Notes under the pieces: generated by a model
The model's database searches: none
What the model was told of the DNA's origin: nothing
Seen by the model: the letters and a program-made list of their open reading frames with translations, nothing else
Source of the DNA: CAYULW01 sp964445815
Lineage (GTDB): Bacteria > Bacteroidota > Bacteroidia > Flavobacteriales_E > Vicingaceae
Assembly: GCA_964445815.1 (NCBI GenBank)
Contig: CAYULW010000002.1
Coordinates: 186,001-250,000 of the forward strand
Direction of reading: 5' to 3'
DNA length: 64,000 bases
Shown here: positions 23,368 to 32,585 of the stretch, piece by piece
How positions within the stretch are numbered: position 1 is the stretch's first letter
Layout: every line of letters begins with the position of its first letter
Made by a program: the position numbers and the translations under genes

Positions 23368-24243
23368 TCAGCCATTAATGATCTTGGTTCTTATCGTGGT
23401 AATTTTTTCGGTGAGGATAGCAAGTTCCTCTTCCGTAAGCTTTAAGTGATCCATGTCCGTTTCATCCATATCTAATGCTTTAATACTTTCAAAAGCATTA
23501 AAAGCATTGTCCAAATTGGTTAAATCAGTGATTAACCAATCCAGATCAAATGAGGGATCTTTTTGATATTCCAATCCCTTAATGATGTTTTCTACTATAC
23601 TCATTTGTTCAACCAATCGAGCAGAAATATGAGTTGAACTTGAACTTGCATTTGCACCGATATACATGCCTTCTACCCAAGCACCTGAAAAGAATACAGC
23701 TTCTTTAGATTCTTCTGAATTTTCCAAAAGGTATTCATCTGTTTTTCTTTTTACTGTGGTCAAAATATCCAATATAGTATCTTGATCTCCAATGTTTCTT
23801 TCAAAACGATCGATCATGTCTCCGGATCCGAAAACACTTGGCATCCCGATTTCATCAGCTAAACTCTTTACGGCATGCAAATAATCAATAGACAACTGTT
23901 GCTGATCATTTAAAACGGCATAAGCCAAATCTGCAGAATAAACACCAAAGTTTAAAAACTTGCTGGTTTTTGTATTGTAATTTGAAATGTTGTTGGCTGA
24001 ATTCACCAACTCGCCTTCAAACTTTAATCCTGCATTGCTAAATATAGCAGCAATTTGGATAGGAGAGGGAAGCATTAGGCTAAATTCTTCTTCATCTCCC
24101 ATGGTTTCCGTTTCAACGACTTCTTCTACCGGTTCTTCTACTTTTTCCTCTGCTTCTTTTTTTGGTGCTTCAGCACATGAAAAAAGCAATAGTGTTGAAA
24201 GCGCAATGCTGTTGACTTGAAGTAATAATTGTTTCTTTTTCAT
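23368..24243 (-). CDS. Lipoprotein of unknown function
   Basis: 291 residues with a signal peptide ending in the lipobox LLLFSC, so the mature protein is a lipid-anchored envelope protein. A Glu-rich linker (KKEAEEKVEEPVEEVVE) precedes an all-helical domain (SPIQIAAIFSNAGLKFEGEL, YSADLAYAVLNDQQ, GMYIGANASSS). I recognise the overall look of a lipoprotein found widely in Bacteroidota but no function. The next gene upstream (24250) ends 6 nt before it, so the pair is probably one transcript. Confidence 0.75.
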   Translation of the reverse strand: MKKKQLLLQVNSIALSTLLLFSCAEAPKKEAEEKVEEPVEEVVETETMGDEEEFSLMLPSPIQIAAIFSNAGLKFEGELVNSANNISNYNTKTSKFLNFGVYSADLAYAVLNDQQQLSIDYLHAVKSLADEIGMPSVFGSGDMIDRFERNIGDQDTILDILTTVKRKTDEYLLENSEESKEAVFFSGAWVEGMYIGANASSSSTHISARLVEQMSIVENIIKGLEYQKDPSFDLDWLITDLTNLDNAFNAFESIKALDMDETDMDHLKLTEEELAILTEKITTIRTKIING

Positions 24244-24249
24244 AATAAC

Positions 24250-24747
24250 TTATTCAGCGGTTTCTTCAGATTTTTCTTCATTTTTTACAAAAGTGAGTTG
24301 GTAGCCCAGTACAAATGCTAAGCAACCGGAGATTTTTTCACCTTTAGCTGCAGGAATAATGTAGTTGACGTACATTTTTTTGGACTTTTTAGGTTCAAAG
24401 CTGATTAACCTCCCATCTTTTCCTTCGGAGGTAAAAATCGGAGTTCTTCCATCATGTGATTTGTCTTTATCGTAAACTTCAATAATTACATCTTTCGGTA
24501 AAGCTTCCTTATTAAAAACCATTCTGTATTTCTCACCTTTAAACAGAGGGACTTCAATTTCTTTGCGTTTTGCTCTGTAATCATAATCTATAATGCTCAC
24601 TTTAGAAGAGGAATAATAAAAAGGATCAAGAGCCGAGATGCCCTTCTTTTTGAGCGCTTTTGAATCACAGTTTGAATCTGCCTGTACAAAGCTTAATAAT
24701 GCCGCCATGCAGATGAGTGCGAATGCGCTTGAGATTAGTTTTTTCAT
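24250..24747 (-). CDS. Secreted protein of unknown function
   Basis: 165 residues with a signal peptide (MKKLISSAFALICMAALLSFVQA). The mature part is a beta-rich domain (IEVPLFKGEKYRMVFNKE, VIIEVYDKD, GRLISFEPKKSKKMYVNYIIP) and ends in a charged EEKSEETAE tail. It precedes the lipoprotein gene by 6 nt, suggesting that the two act together in the envelope. No family is recognised. Confidence 0.7.
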   Translation of the reverse strand: MKKLISSAFALICMAALLSFVQADSNCDSKALKKKGISALDPFYYSSSKVSIIDYDYRAKRKEIEVPLFKGEKYRMVFNKEALPKDVIIEVYDKDKSHDGRTPIFTSEGKDGRLISFEPKKSKKMYVNYIIPAAKGEKISGCLAFVLGYQLTFVKNEEKSEETAE

Positions 24748-24804
24748 GGGTACGATATCAATTTGCCGCTAATATAACAATATACTTTTAATCCGTATTT
24801 GCTC

Positions 24805-27120
24805 TTATTTTACTTTTGCCTTTTGCATTTCGTTTTTCGCTTTCGATTTCTTTTGTTTAAAGACTTCAAAGCGAGAAGGTGTGATCCGGATGGGCCAGTA
24901 ATTATTGCTTCTGTCAACATCGGCTGTTTCCAGGTTAGGATCTAGGTTGATTGATACTATATCCATATCATATACCAGTACTTTTGAAACACTTTCAGTG
25001 TTATATCTCCAGATTTCTGCAGGAATATATTCTTTTACATAAGATCCGTCGCTAAAAGTGATGCCAAGTATTATGGGCATGTATAGCCCCCCTTTAGAAG
25101 AGAATTTTAGCTCATAAAAATTAGAGGCATTGCCCAAAAGCAATTTATCTTCTTTTTCTAATTTATCAAGGTACTTTTCATATTGCTTACGGTCATACGG
25201 GATCACTTCAAACTGATCGTATTTATTGTAGAAATCTTTAGTTAAAGGGTCTTGTTCAACAACAGTATTGGTTCTTATGCTTTCATTTAATAAGTCTCCC
25301 TGAAATTCTTCCTTTTTGCTAGCAATTTCTTTGTCGAATGCTTTTTCAACTCTAGGATTCTTTGTGCTAATCTGCATCCACTTGACTTCATCAAGACTTA
25401 AATCGACATGGTCTGTTGAAAAGAACCAACCTCTCCAGAACCAGTCCAGATCTACTGCAGAAGCATCTTCCATGATTCTGAAAAAATCTGCAGGTGTGGG
25501 GTGTTTAAATTTCCAGGTTTGAGCATATTGTTTAAAAGCATAATCAAATAACTCTCTACCCATGATGGTTTCTCTCAATATGTTTAAGGCTGTTGCGGGT
25601 TTTCCATAGGCGTTGTTGCCAAACTGAAATATGGATTCAGAATTGGTCATGATGGGGGTAATGTTGCTTTTGTCTCCCTTCATATAGTCTACTATTTTAT
25701 AAGCAGGACCTCTGCGTGAAGGATAATCAACATCCCACTCTTTTTCTGCCAGATACTGACAAAAAGTATTTAGTCCTTCATCCATCCATGTCCATTGACG
25801 TTCATCAGAATTGACGATCATGGGGAAAAAGTTATGTCCTACTTCGTGGATGATAACTGAAATGACGCCATACTTTAATCGTTCTGTATAAGTGCCATCT
25901 TCTTCAGGTCTTCCATAATTGAAACAGATCATTGGGTATTCCATACCGATACTTGCAGCGTTGACGGAAATGGCAACAGGGTAGGGATAATCAAAAGTAT
26001 GTTTGGAGTAGCTTCTCAAAGTATGGGCCACTGCTTTGGTTGAATATTGCTCCCATAATGGATTCCCTTCTTTTGGGTAATAAGACATGGCCATTACTGT
26101 TTTATCTCCTAGCTTAACCCCCATCGCATCCCAAATAAATTTTCTAGAAGAGGCAAAGCCAAAATCTCTTACGTTTTCTGCCTTAAATACCCATGTTTTC
26201 TTGGCTTTAGATCTTTTCTTTTCAATTTTTTTCGCTTCAGATTCAGTTGTAATAAATACGGGTTGATCCGAATTCTTAGCCAGATTTAATCTTTCTTTTT
26301 GTTTGTCACTTAAAACTTCATCCGGGTTTTGTAAGACTCCGGTGGCACCGACAGTATGGTCAGCCGGAACAGTGATGCTTACTTCATAATCTCCAAATGG
26401 TAAAGTGAATTCTCCACGTCCAAGGAACTGCTTATTTTGCCAGCCTTCTACATCATTGTATACTGCCATTCTTGGAAAAAACTGAGCTATTGTGTACAAA
26501 TAATTGTCTTCTTCTTTAAAGTATTCGTAACCGGATCTTCCTCCAATCTGTAAGCGATCATTGATATTATACCAGTACTTAATTTGCATGGAAAAAGATT
26601 CTCCTTTAAGCAGAGGTTTGTCAAGGTCAATTCTCATCATGGTTTTATTGATGAAATAGGTCAAATCTTCACCTTGCTTGTCTTTGACATACTCAATTTT
26701 AAATCCGCCGTCAAAATCGTTGAGCAGACGTCTTAAACTCTTAAAGGAGATACTGTCTTCAATGCTTTGCGCATTTACTTTTTTAGTATCTGAATCTCTT
26801 GATCGCATGTTTTGCTCCAGCTGAAGCCATAAATAAGGAAGAGGATCAGGAGAGTTATTAGTATAAGTGATTGTTTCTTCACCATATATCTTTTGATTGA
26901 GGTCATCGAGTTCTACCTCTATTTTGTAATCGGCTTTTTGCTGGTAATAGGCATGTCCGGGTGTGCCTGCAGCAGTGCGATAAACATTGGGAGTTGGTAA
27001 TTCCTGCTTTAATTGCCGGAACTTATTGTTATTGGTGTTTTCCTGAGCTGAAAGACTCATGGACAACACCATAATAAGACTAAAGTATACTGTTCTCATT
27101 TTTAACTTTGAAAGGCGCAA
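24805..27120 (-). CDS. M1 family metallopeptidase (aminopeptidase N-like), first copy
   Basis: 771 residues with a signal peptide. The zinc site is HEVGH at 425-429 with the second ligand in WTWMDEGLNTF, and the substrate-side exopeptidase motif is IGMEYPMICF, all as in M1 aminopeptidases. The C-terminus is extended. A -7-like TATATTTG (27125-27118) lies just before the start, overlapping the end of the DUF6702-like gene. A second M1 gene lies 600 nt away on the other strand. Confidence 0.88.
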   Translation of the reverse strand: MRLSKLKMRTVYFSLIMVLSMSLSAQENTNNNKFRQLKQELPTPNVYRTAAGTPGHAYYQQKADYKIEVELDDLNQKIYGEETITYTNNSPDPLPYLWLQLEQNMRSRDSDTKKVNAQSIEDSISFKSLRRLLNDFDGGFKIEYVKDKQGEDLTYFINKTMMRIDLDKPLLKGESFSMQIKYWYNINDRLQIGGRSGYEYFKEEDNYLYTIAQFFPRMAVYNDVEGWQNKQFLGRGEFTLPFGDYEVSITVPADHTVGATGVLQNPDEVLSDKQKERLNLAKNSDQPVFITTESEAKKIEKKRSKAKKTWVFKAENVRDFGFASSRKFIWDAMGVKLGDKTVMAMSYYPKEGNPLWEQYSTKAVAHTLRSYSKHTFDYPYPVAISVNAASIGMEYPMICFNYGRPEEDGTYTERLKYGVISVIIHEVGHNFFPMIVNSDERQWTWMDEGLNTFCQYLAEKEWDVDYPSRRGPAYKIVDYMKGDKSNITPIMTNSESIFQFGNNAYGKPATALNILRETIMGRELFDYAFKQYAQTWKFKHPTPADFFRIMEDASAVDLDWFWRGWFFSTDHVDLSLDEVKWMQISTKNPRVEKAFDKEIASKKEEFQGDLLNESIRTNTVVEQDPLTKDFYNKYDQFEVIPYDRKQYEKYLDKLEKEDKLLLGNASNFYELKFSSKGGLYMPIILGITFSDGSYVKEYIPAEIWRYNTESVSKVLVYDMDIVSINLDPNLETADVDRSNNYWPIRITPSRFEVFKQKKSKAKNEMQKAKVK

Positions 27121-27125
27121 ATATA
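27118..27125 (-). promoter_or_regulatory. -7-like element before the M1 peptidase gene
   Basis: TATATTTG on the minus strand matches TAnnTTTG. No good TTG is found at the -33 position, so the call is tentative. Confidence 0.35.
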
Positions 27126-27131
27126 ATCTTG

Positions 27132-27626
27132 CTAATTAAACTGAATAGTGGGTTGATTTTTTGTGCATGTTCCGCCAAAAGATTGTTCATGCATTAAGAG
27201 TCGGATTTTATTTTGTTGATCATTAAAGAGTTCGAACAAGAAACTATGTTTTATGTTTAATGGCAGCTTCGGCTTGAATTTTGGAATTTCTACATATATC
27301 CAAACATAATCCTGATCGGATTCGTGACCAAGGTAATTGAGCTGTTCTATTTTTTCTTCAGTACTTATGCTAAAATGTTTTTGAGTGTATAATTCGAGTA
27401 TTGAATCACTTTGTTCGCTTTCCTTTTCTGTTGCCAGAAACAATGATTGACCATGGACTGATTTAATGGTCTTTTCTAGATCATCAACAAAACACTTGAT
27501 GACGATTTCAAGACTCTTTGAATTTGAATTGTAGGTCATGTCAGTAATGCTAACATAAAACTTATGTGCGCTTAACTGCTGTGAATACATTAAGAAAGAA
27601 AAAATGATCAACAAAAACTTTCGCAT
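27132..27626 (-). CDS. DUF6702-like secreted protein
   Basis: 164 residues. Signal peptide to about residue 20, then HKFYVSITDMTYNSNSKSLEIVIKCFVDDLEKTI, which matches my memory of the DUF6702 family common next to M1 peptidases in Bacteroidota. The mature protein begins with a His. It lies 11 nt upstream of the M1 gene on the same strand. The function is unknown; the neighbourhood suggests a link with the peptidase. Confidence 0.7.
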   Translation of the reverse strand: MRKFLLIIFSFLMYSQQLSAHKFYVSITDMTYNSNSKSLEIVIKCFVDDLEKTIKSVHGQSLFLATEKESEQSDSILELYTQKHFSISTEEKIEQLNYLGHESDQDYVWIYVEIPKFKPKLPLNIKHSFLFELFNDQQNKIRLLMHEQSFGGTCTKNQPTIQFN

Positions 27627-27716
27627 CTGAACCTAATTAAAAGTTAGAGATCGGCTAAAATTCTGATTTTATTCTTGAAGAGAAAACCGTTTATCCAAAA
27701 GCGGGAATGATTGATT

Positions 27717-27724
27717 TATCTTTG
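27717..27724 (+). promoter_or_regulatory. -7-like element before the second M1 peptidase gene
   Basis: TATCTTTG matches TAnnTTTG and lies 32 nt before the GTG start chosen for the gene. It argues against the in-frame TTG at 27711, which would start upstream of it. The -33 part is not convincing. Confidence 0.45.
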
Positions 27725-27755
27725 GGTAATTTCGTTGCTCAAAATAACTAAGGAC

Positions 27756-29594
27756 GTGAGAAGATTTATATTACTATGCCTCATCCTGAATACAAGTCAT
27801 GTTGTATTTTCTCAGAAGGGATATTGGCAACAGAAGGTGGATTATAAAATGGAAATTGATATGAATGTTGAAAGCAATCAATTTCATGGACGACAAACTT
27901 TGGTATACACCAATAATTCTCCTGATACTTTAGATCGCGTGTTTTATCATTTGTATTTTAATGCTTTTCAGCCCGGTTCTATGATGGATGTTCGTTCACG
28001 ATCAATAGAAGATCCGGACCCTAGAGTGGGACATCGGATTGAAAAGTTAGCGCAGGATGAAATCGGCTATCAAAAAATAAACAGTCTGGAGCAAAATGGA
28101 ATCCCTCTAAATTACGTTGTTAATGGAACGATATTAGAGGTGGAGTTGGCCAAGTCGATCCTACCGGGGACTTCCTGTACTTTTGATATGGACTTTGACG
28201 CACAAGTACCGTTACAAATCAGAAGGTCAGGTAGAGATAATAAGGAAGGAATTAGATATTCGATGACACAGTGGTATCCTAAGATGGTGGAATACGATTA
28301 CCGTGGTTGGAATGCCAATCCATACATCGGCAGAGAGTTTCATGGTGTTTGGGGCAATTTTGATGTTAAGATCAGGATAGATAAATCTTATGTGCTTGGA
28401 GCCACGGGCTATCTACAGAATGCTGATCAAATCGGTATGGGCTATGAAACCGGATATGCCGAGGAATTTGCTTCTGATACTCCGATCAACGAATGGCATT
28501 TTGCGGCCAACAATGTTCATGATTTTGCTTGGGTAGCCGATCCTGACTTTATTCATACTTCTATAAAATTGGATAATGGAACGGTGCTCCACTTTTTGTA
28601 TCAGCAAGATTCTACGACCACTTATTGGGATAGCTTACCCAAATATGCCAAGCGCATTTTTGAAGAGATGAATGAGACCTTCGGAGAGTACCCTTATAAG
28701 CAATATACTGTAGCCCAAGGTGGCGACGGCGGAATGGAGTACCCGATGATGACTTTGATTCGTGGAGAAAGGAGCAAGGGAAGTTTAATTGGGGTTACAG
28801 CTCATGAAGCTTTACACTCTTGGTATCAGCACCTATTGGCAACAGATGAAGCACAATATCCATGGATGGATGAGGGCTTTACTTCTTATGCCGAAGATGT
28901 GATCTTACAGAAAATACTGCCTAAGTTTAAGCCTTATGAAAGAAGCTATAGATCCTATTTTTATTTGGTCAACACAGGTAAGCTGGAACCTTTAACTACT
29001 CATTCAGATCATTATATAACCAATAGAGCATATGGAACGGCTTCCTATTCTATGGGGCTTATCTTTTTAAGACAATTGGGTTATATTGTTGGAGAAGAAA
29101 CGCTTCATCGTGGTATGAAAAGGTACTTTAACGATTGGAAATATAAGCATCCGACACCTAATGACTTTTTGAGAGTTATAGAAAAAGAATCCGGTATGGA
29201 ATTGGACTGGTACATGGAAAACTGGATAGAGACCACAAATAAAATTGATTATGCGATTCATTCTGTGAGTCAAGATGGGAAGACTGTCAAAGTACTGTTA
29301 GAGAATAAATCAAATTTTCCGATGCCAATTGATGTTAAAGTCACGTTCAAATCAGGAAAGGAGGAACACTATACCATTCCTTTGAGAATAATGAGAGGTG
29401 AGAAGCTCAGAGAAGGGCAGATACAATATAAAGTCCAAAAAGACTGGCCTTGGGTATACAATGCATACGAGTTAGTTTTTTCAGGAGATTTGAAAGCAAT
29501 TGAAACAATTGAGATTGATCCGATGAAAAGAATGGCTGATGTGAATCGTGAGAATAACGTTTACCCCAATCAAGAGTTGAAAGTCTTTAGGTAA
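27756..29594 (+). CDS. M1 family metallopeptidase, second copy
   Basis: 612 residues from a GTG start at 27756, which gives a clean signal peptide (VRRFILLCLILNTSHVVFSQ). The zinc motif is HEALH (350-354), followed by YPWMDEGFTSY, and the exopeptidase loop is GGMEYPMMTLI. Shorter than the 771-residue M1 neighbour but the same family. An upstream in-frame TTG (27711) is unlikely because a -7-like element lies between it and the GTG. Probably a periplasmic or surface peptidase for peptide uptake. Confidence 0.87.
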   Translation: MRRFILLCLILNTSHVVFSQKGYWQQKVDYKMEIDMNVESNQFHGRQTLVYTNNSPDTLDRVFYHLYFNAFQPGSMMDVRSRSIEDPDPRVGHRIEKLAQDEIGYQKINSLEQNGIPLNYVVNGTILEVELAKSILPGTSCTFDMDFDAQVPLQIRRSGRDNKEGIRYSMTQWYPKMVEYDYRGWNANPYIGREFHGVWGNFDVKIRIDKSYVLGATGYLQNADQIGMGYETGYAEEFASDTPINEWHFAANNVHDFAWVADPDFIHTSIKLDNGTVLHFLYQQDSTTTYWDSLPKYAKRIFEEMNETFGEYPYKQYTVAQGGDGGMEYPMMTLIRGERSKGSLIGVTAHEALHSWYQHLLATDEAQYPWMDEGFTSYAEDVILQKILPKFKPYERSYRSYFYLVNTGKLEPLTTHSDHYITNRAYGTASYSMGLIFLRQLGYIVGEETLHRGMKRYFNDWKYKHPTPNDFLRVIEKESGMELDWYMENWIETTNKIDYAIHSVSQDGKTVKVLLENKSNFPMPIDVKVTFKSGKEEHYTIPLRIMRGEKLREGQIQYKVQKDWPWVYNAYELVFSGDLKAIETIEIDPMKRMADVNRENNVYPNQELKVFR

Positions 29595-29614
29595 ACGGGT
29601 CTTTTTACTCAATT

Positions 29615-30595
29615 CTAAAGCAACTTGAGCTTAACTATTACAGGGTTGTGATCTGAAATGCTTTCATCATTGGTTTCCAATATACTTGTTTTAATTTCAG
29701 ACTTATTGCTTAAACCCGGTGATACCAAAATATGATCTATTTGCTCGGGTTCACCTTTATGATTGTAAGTCCAACGTACATCAGTATTCTCGAAATATTC
29801 ATTATTTCCGGTCTGAATTAGCTCTTCATATATATCGTCAAAGCCCCGAATGCGATAAATAGAAGCACTTCTTTTCTCTGAATTCAAATCACCAGTGACA
29901 ACCACATTTCTGCCTTTATTTAATAATTGAACAATTGAACGTCTGGCAATACTCGCCTGTGCTAGCCTTTTAGCATCACTGTCAAATCCACCTCTTTCAC
30001 TTTTAAAGTGCAATACAAAAATGTCAATCTCTTTGTCGTTTATTGTAACTGTGGCTTTTAATCCCTTGCTTATCCCGGTTTCTCCTTCTGAATCTCCGTC
30101 CAGCTCTTCTAAATAAAGTGCTCTACCAGGAATTTCGTACCATACGTCCTTGATTGGATACTTCGAGAGAATTGCCACATGTTGTTCTGTGTAACTGTCC
30201 TTGCAATCGCATACCTCCCAATATTCATAGTTGACACCAATTTCATTCAACTCATTTATCAAGACTTTCAAGTCTTCTGTTCCACCCACCTCGGTTAAGG
30301 TTAAAATGTCAGCATTCATTTGCTTGATCCATTGTGCCACTTTAGCTGAAGCTTCTTGCAATTTAGCGGTACGGTTTCCTTCATCGTTCCAAAAATTCTG
30401 CACCTTCTTTGGTTCGCGACTAATATCGAAGCTTAGTCCATATTTAAGATGTACCCTTGATTTATTTAAAAATTCTGCATTGAATGTAGCTATTGTTATT
30501 TCTTGGGAGTAAATTGAAAATAATCCAACGCAGTAAAATAGCACGAGAAATAAAACTCTTCTTAATTTTTCTATAGTATTAGTGTGCTTTTTCAT
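29615..30595 (-). CDS. Endonuclease/exonuclease/phosphatase family protein
   Basis: 326 residues with a signal or membrane segment (LFLVLFYCVGLFSIYSQ). The domain shows the order of this superfamily: ATFNAEFL, LTEVGG (metal-binding Glu), VVTGDLNSE (catalytic D-x-N), QIDHILVSP and ISDHNPVI (terminal S-D-H). Such exported members hydrolyse phosphodiesters in nucleic acids or lipids; the substrate is not evident. Its start overlaps the end of the CDF gene by 17 nt, so it is transcribed with it. Confidence 0.85.
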   Translation of the reverse strand: MKKHTNTIEKLRRVLFLVLFYCVGLFSIYSQEITIATFNAEFLNKSRVHLKYGLSFDISREPKKVQNFWNDEGNRTAKLQEASAKVAQWIKQMNADILTLTEVGGTEDLKVLINELNEIGVNYEYWEVCDCKDSYTEQHVAILSKYPIKDVWYEIPGRALYLEELDGDSEGETGISKGLKATVTINDKEIDIFVLHFKSERGGFDSDAKRLAQASIARRSIVQLLNKGRNVVVTGDLNSEKRSASIYRIRGFDDIYEELIQTGNNEYFENTDVRWTYNHKGEPEQIDHILVSPGLSNKSEIKTSILETNDESISDHNPVIVKLKLL

Positions 30596-31250
30596 GTTTA
30601 ATCTCTTTTATAGAATGAATAATAATGCTTCTTGACCAATTTAGGATAACTAAAGAACCTATAATACCAACGATTGTATCAATGTTATTTACTCCCCAAT
30701 AGAGGCCGACTACCAGAGCTACCAAAGCTAAGGCACTAGTCAAAACATCAGCTAAGACATGAAGGTAAGCCGCTTTTAGGTTTTGATCGGTATGTTCATC
30801 ATGATGATGCAATATTTTGGCAGAAAGCAAATTCACCATCAAACCGATAATGGCAACCATTATGGCTTCTCGGTACTGGATATCAAGTGGATGATTGAAA
30901 CGTTCTATGCATTCGATAATGACATGAACTGCAATAACAGCTAGAGCAATGGCATTAAATAAACCCACAAAGGAGAGGGCTTTGCCCGTATCTATCTTTT
31001 TTTCTCGATTCTGTTTTCGGATCACATATTGATAGGCGAGCCAACTTGCGCCTATAGCCACAACGTGAGAAGACATGTGCCAACCATCGCTTAATAAAGC
31101 CATGGAATTAGTGATGTATCCAAAAGAGATCTCAAGGATCATGGTTAAAAGAGAAATCAATAAGACCCAAGCGGTTTTTTTCTTCTTTAGGTCTAATTGA
31201 TGCGAACAATATTTGTGATCCTCATGAGAATGATGATGCGTGTGTCCCAT
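30579..31250 (-). CDS. Cation diffusion facilitator, DmeF-like zinc/cobalt exporter
   Basis: 223 residues. The N-terminus is His-rich (GHTHHHSHEDHKYCSHQ). Six hydrophobic segments follow, with SMALLSDGWHMSSH in helix 2 and HVLADVLTSALAL in helix 5 supplying the metal site; GWHM in place of the usual H-x-x-x-D is the DmeF pattern. A His loop (HHHDEHTD) lies between helices 4 and 5. CDF proteins export divalent cations in exchange for protons. It lies 61 nt after the zinc operon on the same strand. Confidence 0.85.
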   Translation of the reverse strand: MGHTHHHSHEDHKYCSHQLDLKKKKTAWVLLISLLTMILEISFGYITNSMALLSDGWHMSSHVVAIGASWLAYQYVIRKQNREKKIDTGKALSFVGLFNAIALAVIAVHVIIECIERFNHPLDIQYREAIMVAIIGLMVNLLSAKILHHHDEHTDQNLKAAYLHVLADVLTSALALVALVVGLYWGVNNIDTIVGIIGSLVILNWSRSIIIHSIKEIKHEKAH

Positions 31251-31311
31251 GTTTTTTTATCAAAAGTGATAAATTAAAGACACTTTTTAGCGAATCACCT
31301 AACATCATTCA

Positions 31312-31506
31312 TTAACTTACTAGATTGAGCCAATGAATGATGTTTTCAAGATGTTGTTTACCATAGAGTGAAACAAACTTTTTAGTATCTGAATGGTCTT
31401 CATTCAGATACACACTCAGGCGTTGTTGCGCAAACTCTTTTGTGAGCTTAATCTTGCAGTCATTAACAATGCATTTTCGCCATTCATCAAATGTTTGAGG
31501 GATCAT
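31312..31506 (-). CDS. Small protein of the zinc operon
   Basis: 64 residues (starting MIPQTFDEWRKCIVNDCKIK, ending HLENIIHWLNLVS). Its ATG overlaps the stop of the DUF1826 gene by 4 nt (ATGA), strong evidence that this short ORF is real and coupled. Two cysteines and several histidines are present but no recognised motif. The function is unknown; the context says zinc or metal starvation. Confidence 0.7.
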   Translation of the reverse strand: MIPQTFDEWRKCIVNDCKIKLTKEFAQQRLSVYLNEDHSDTKKFVSLYGKQHLENIIHWLNLVS

Positions 31507-32153
31507 ATCAAAGATGAATTGGTATCAATTCGAAGCAACAAACGATTTTCTCCGCTATCTTCAACGGCGGGGCTTCTGTGGATAGCAGCTTTGGCTCCCT
31601 GATAAAGGGCGCCTTTTAAAATGACAACATCTCCTGTTTTTGCCTGCTGAATTAAGTCCGGCTTCAACACAATATCTTCATTTTCTCCACCTTCATGATG
31701 CCGATTCCGATCGGCCGCTTCTTCTGGTAACCAATAAGTGCCTTGTCCACTATATGTGCACAACAAACGCAAATCATTGATATCTGTATGAAATCGGCGG
31801 CACATGTCTGAGTTTACAGTCAATAGATTTAATCGAAAGGATTGTGCTGAACTGATTTTCTCAAAGGTCTTGAGTAATTGCTTAACATCTTCATAGATTA
31901 AAGGAACCTCCAATGCATGAATGGTAAATTCATTGTTCATTTTTTTCAGAAGCTCTTTTCTTGAGCCACTAAAACGGAGCAATAGGTTACGCTTCAACAT
32001 CTGATCAATTTCCACTTTCATCTCATCTACTTTTCTTTCGTAAATGGCAATGTTTTTTTCCTTTTTATGAATGGCATCTAAAGCAGCAAGTGTTTGTACT
32101 ATTGCAGCATTTCTATACTTAATTGTTTCTGTTTTTAGCAGTAGCTCAGGCAT
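31503..32153 (-). CDS. DUF1826 domain protein
   Basis: 216 residues from the ATG at 32153, 10 nt after the MerC-like stop; upstream in-frame GTG/ATG codons would overlap that gene. The C-terminal half RRFHTDINDLRLLCTYSGQGTYWL, then GDVVILKGALYQG and AIHRSP, is the DUF1826 pattern. The H-x-D and later H resemble a cupin/oxygenase metal site. DUF1826 genes commonly sit beside COG0523 GTPases and Zur sites. A role under zinc limitation is inferred from that context. Confidence 0.75.
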   Translation of the reverse strand: MPELLLKTETIKYRNAAIVQTLAALDAIHKKEKNIAIYERKVDEMKVEIDQMLKRNLLLRFSGSRKELLKKMNNEFTIHALEVPLIYEDVKQLLKTFEKISSAQSFRLNLLTVNSDMCRRFHTDINDLRLLCTYSGQGTYWLPEEAADRNRHHEGGENEDIVLKPDLIQQAKTGDVVILKGALYQGAKAAIHRSPAVEDSGENRLLLRIDTNSSLI

Positions 32154-32163
32154 TATTTTAAAT

Positions 32164-32580
32164 TTAATTGGGTTCATGAATGCAGTCATCACCGCATTGA
32201 CAATATTTTTGATTGTAGAGGTGCAAAATGATCAGAGCCAAAGCCGGAATGTAAATGGCATATTCAGGCAAGGGAATAAAGTCAAACCTTTCGTTTAGAA
32301 TGATAAATGCTAAAACTCCCCAACTTACCCATAAGGCTCTTCCAATCACCACTTTGCTTGTGGTTTGATTAGACCGAAGAATGGCAAAGAAGGAAATGAT
32401 CAAAAACACATAATCTAAACTCGACCACCAGCTTGGGCTTGCTTCACAACAGGTCATCGAACAGCTCTGAGCAATAAAGAGCAGGGGAGTAGCTAAACAA
32501 TGTATTAGGCACAAGCCGCTAGCTGCAGCGCCGAGAACATCTGATTTTTTTTGATAGGTTCGGGATAAGGATTTTATCAT
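32164..32580 (-). CDS. MerC-like membrane protein
   Basis: 138 residues from the ATG at 32580; a TTG 9 nt upstream overlaps the GTPase stop. Four hydrophobic segments; LGAAASGLCLIHCLATPLLF contains the C-x-x-x-C pair of the MerC mercury-transport family, and the C-terminus is QKYCQCGDDC. In Bacteroidota MerC-like genes occur in metal-uptake operons without other mer genes, as here, so mercury is probably not the substrate. Likely an inner-membrane metal transporter in the Zur-controlled operon. Confidence 0.75.
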   Translation of the reverse strand: MIKSLSRTYQKKSDVLGAAASGLCLIHCLATPLLFIAQSCSMTCCEASPSWWSSLDYVFLIISFFAILRSNQTTSKVVIGRALWVSWGVLAFIILNERFDFIPLPEYAIYIPALALIILHLYNQKYCQCGDDCIHEPN

Positions 32581-32585
32581 CGTTG

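Noticed and set aside
32164..32580. MerC-like gene as part of a mercury resistance operon
   Set aside because: No merR, merT, merP or merA is present, and the gene is embedded in the zinc operon.
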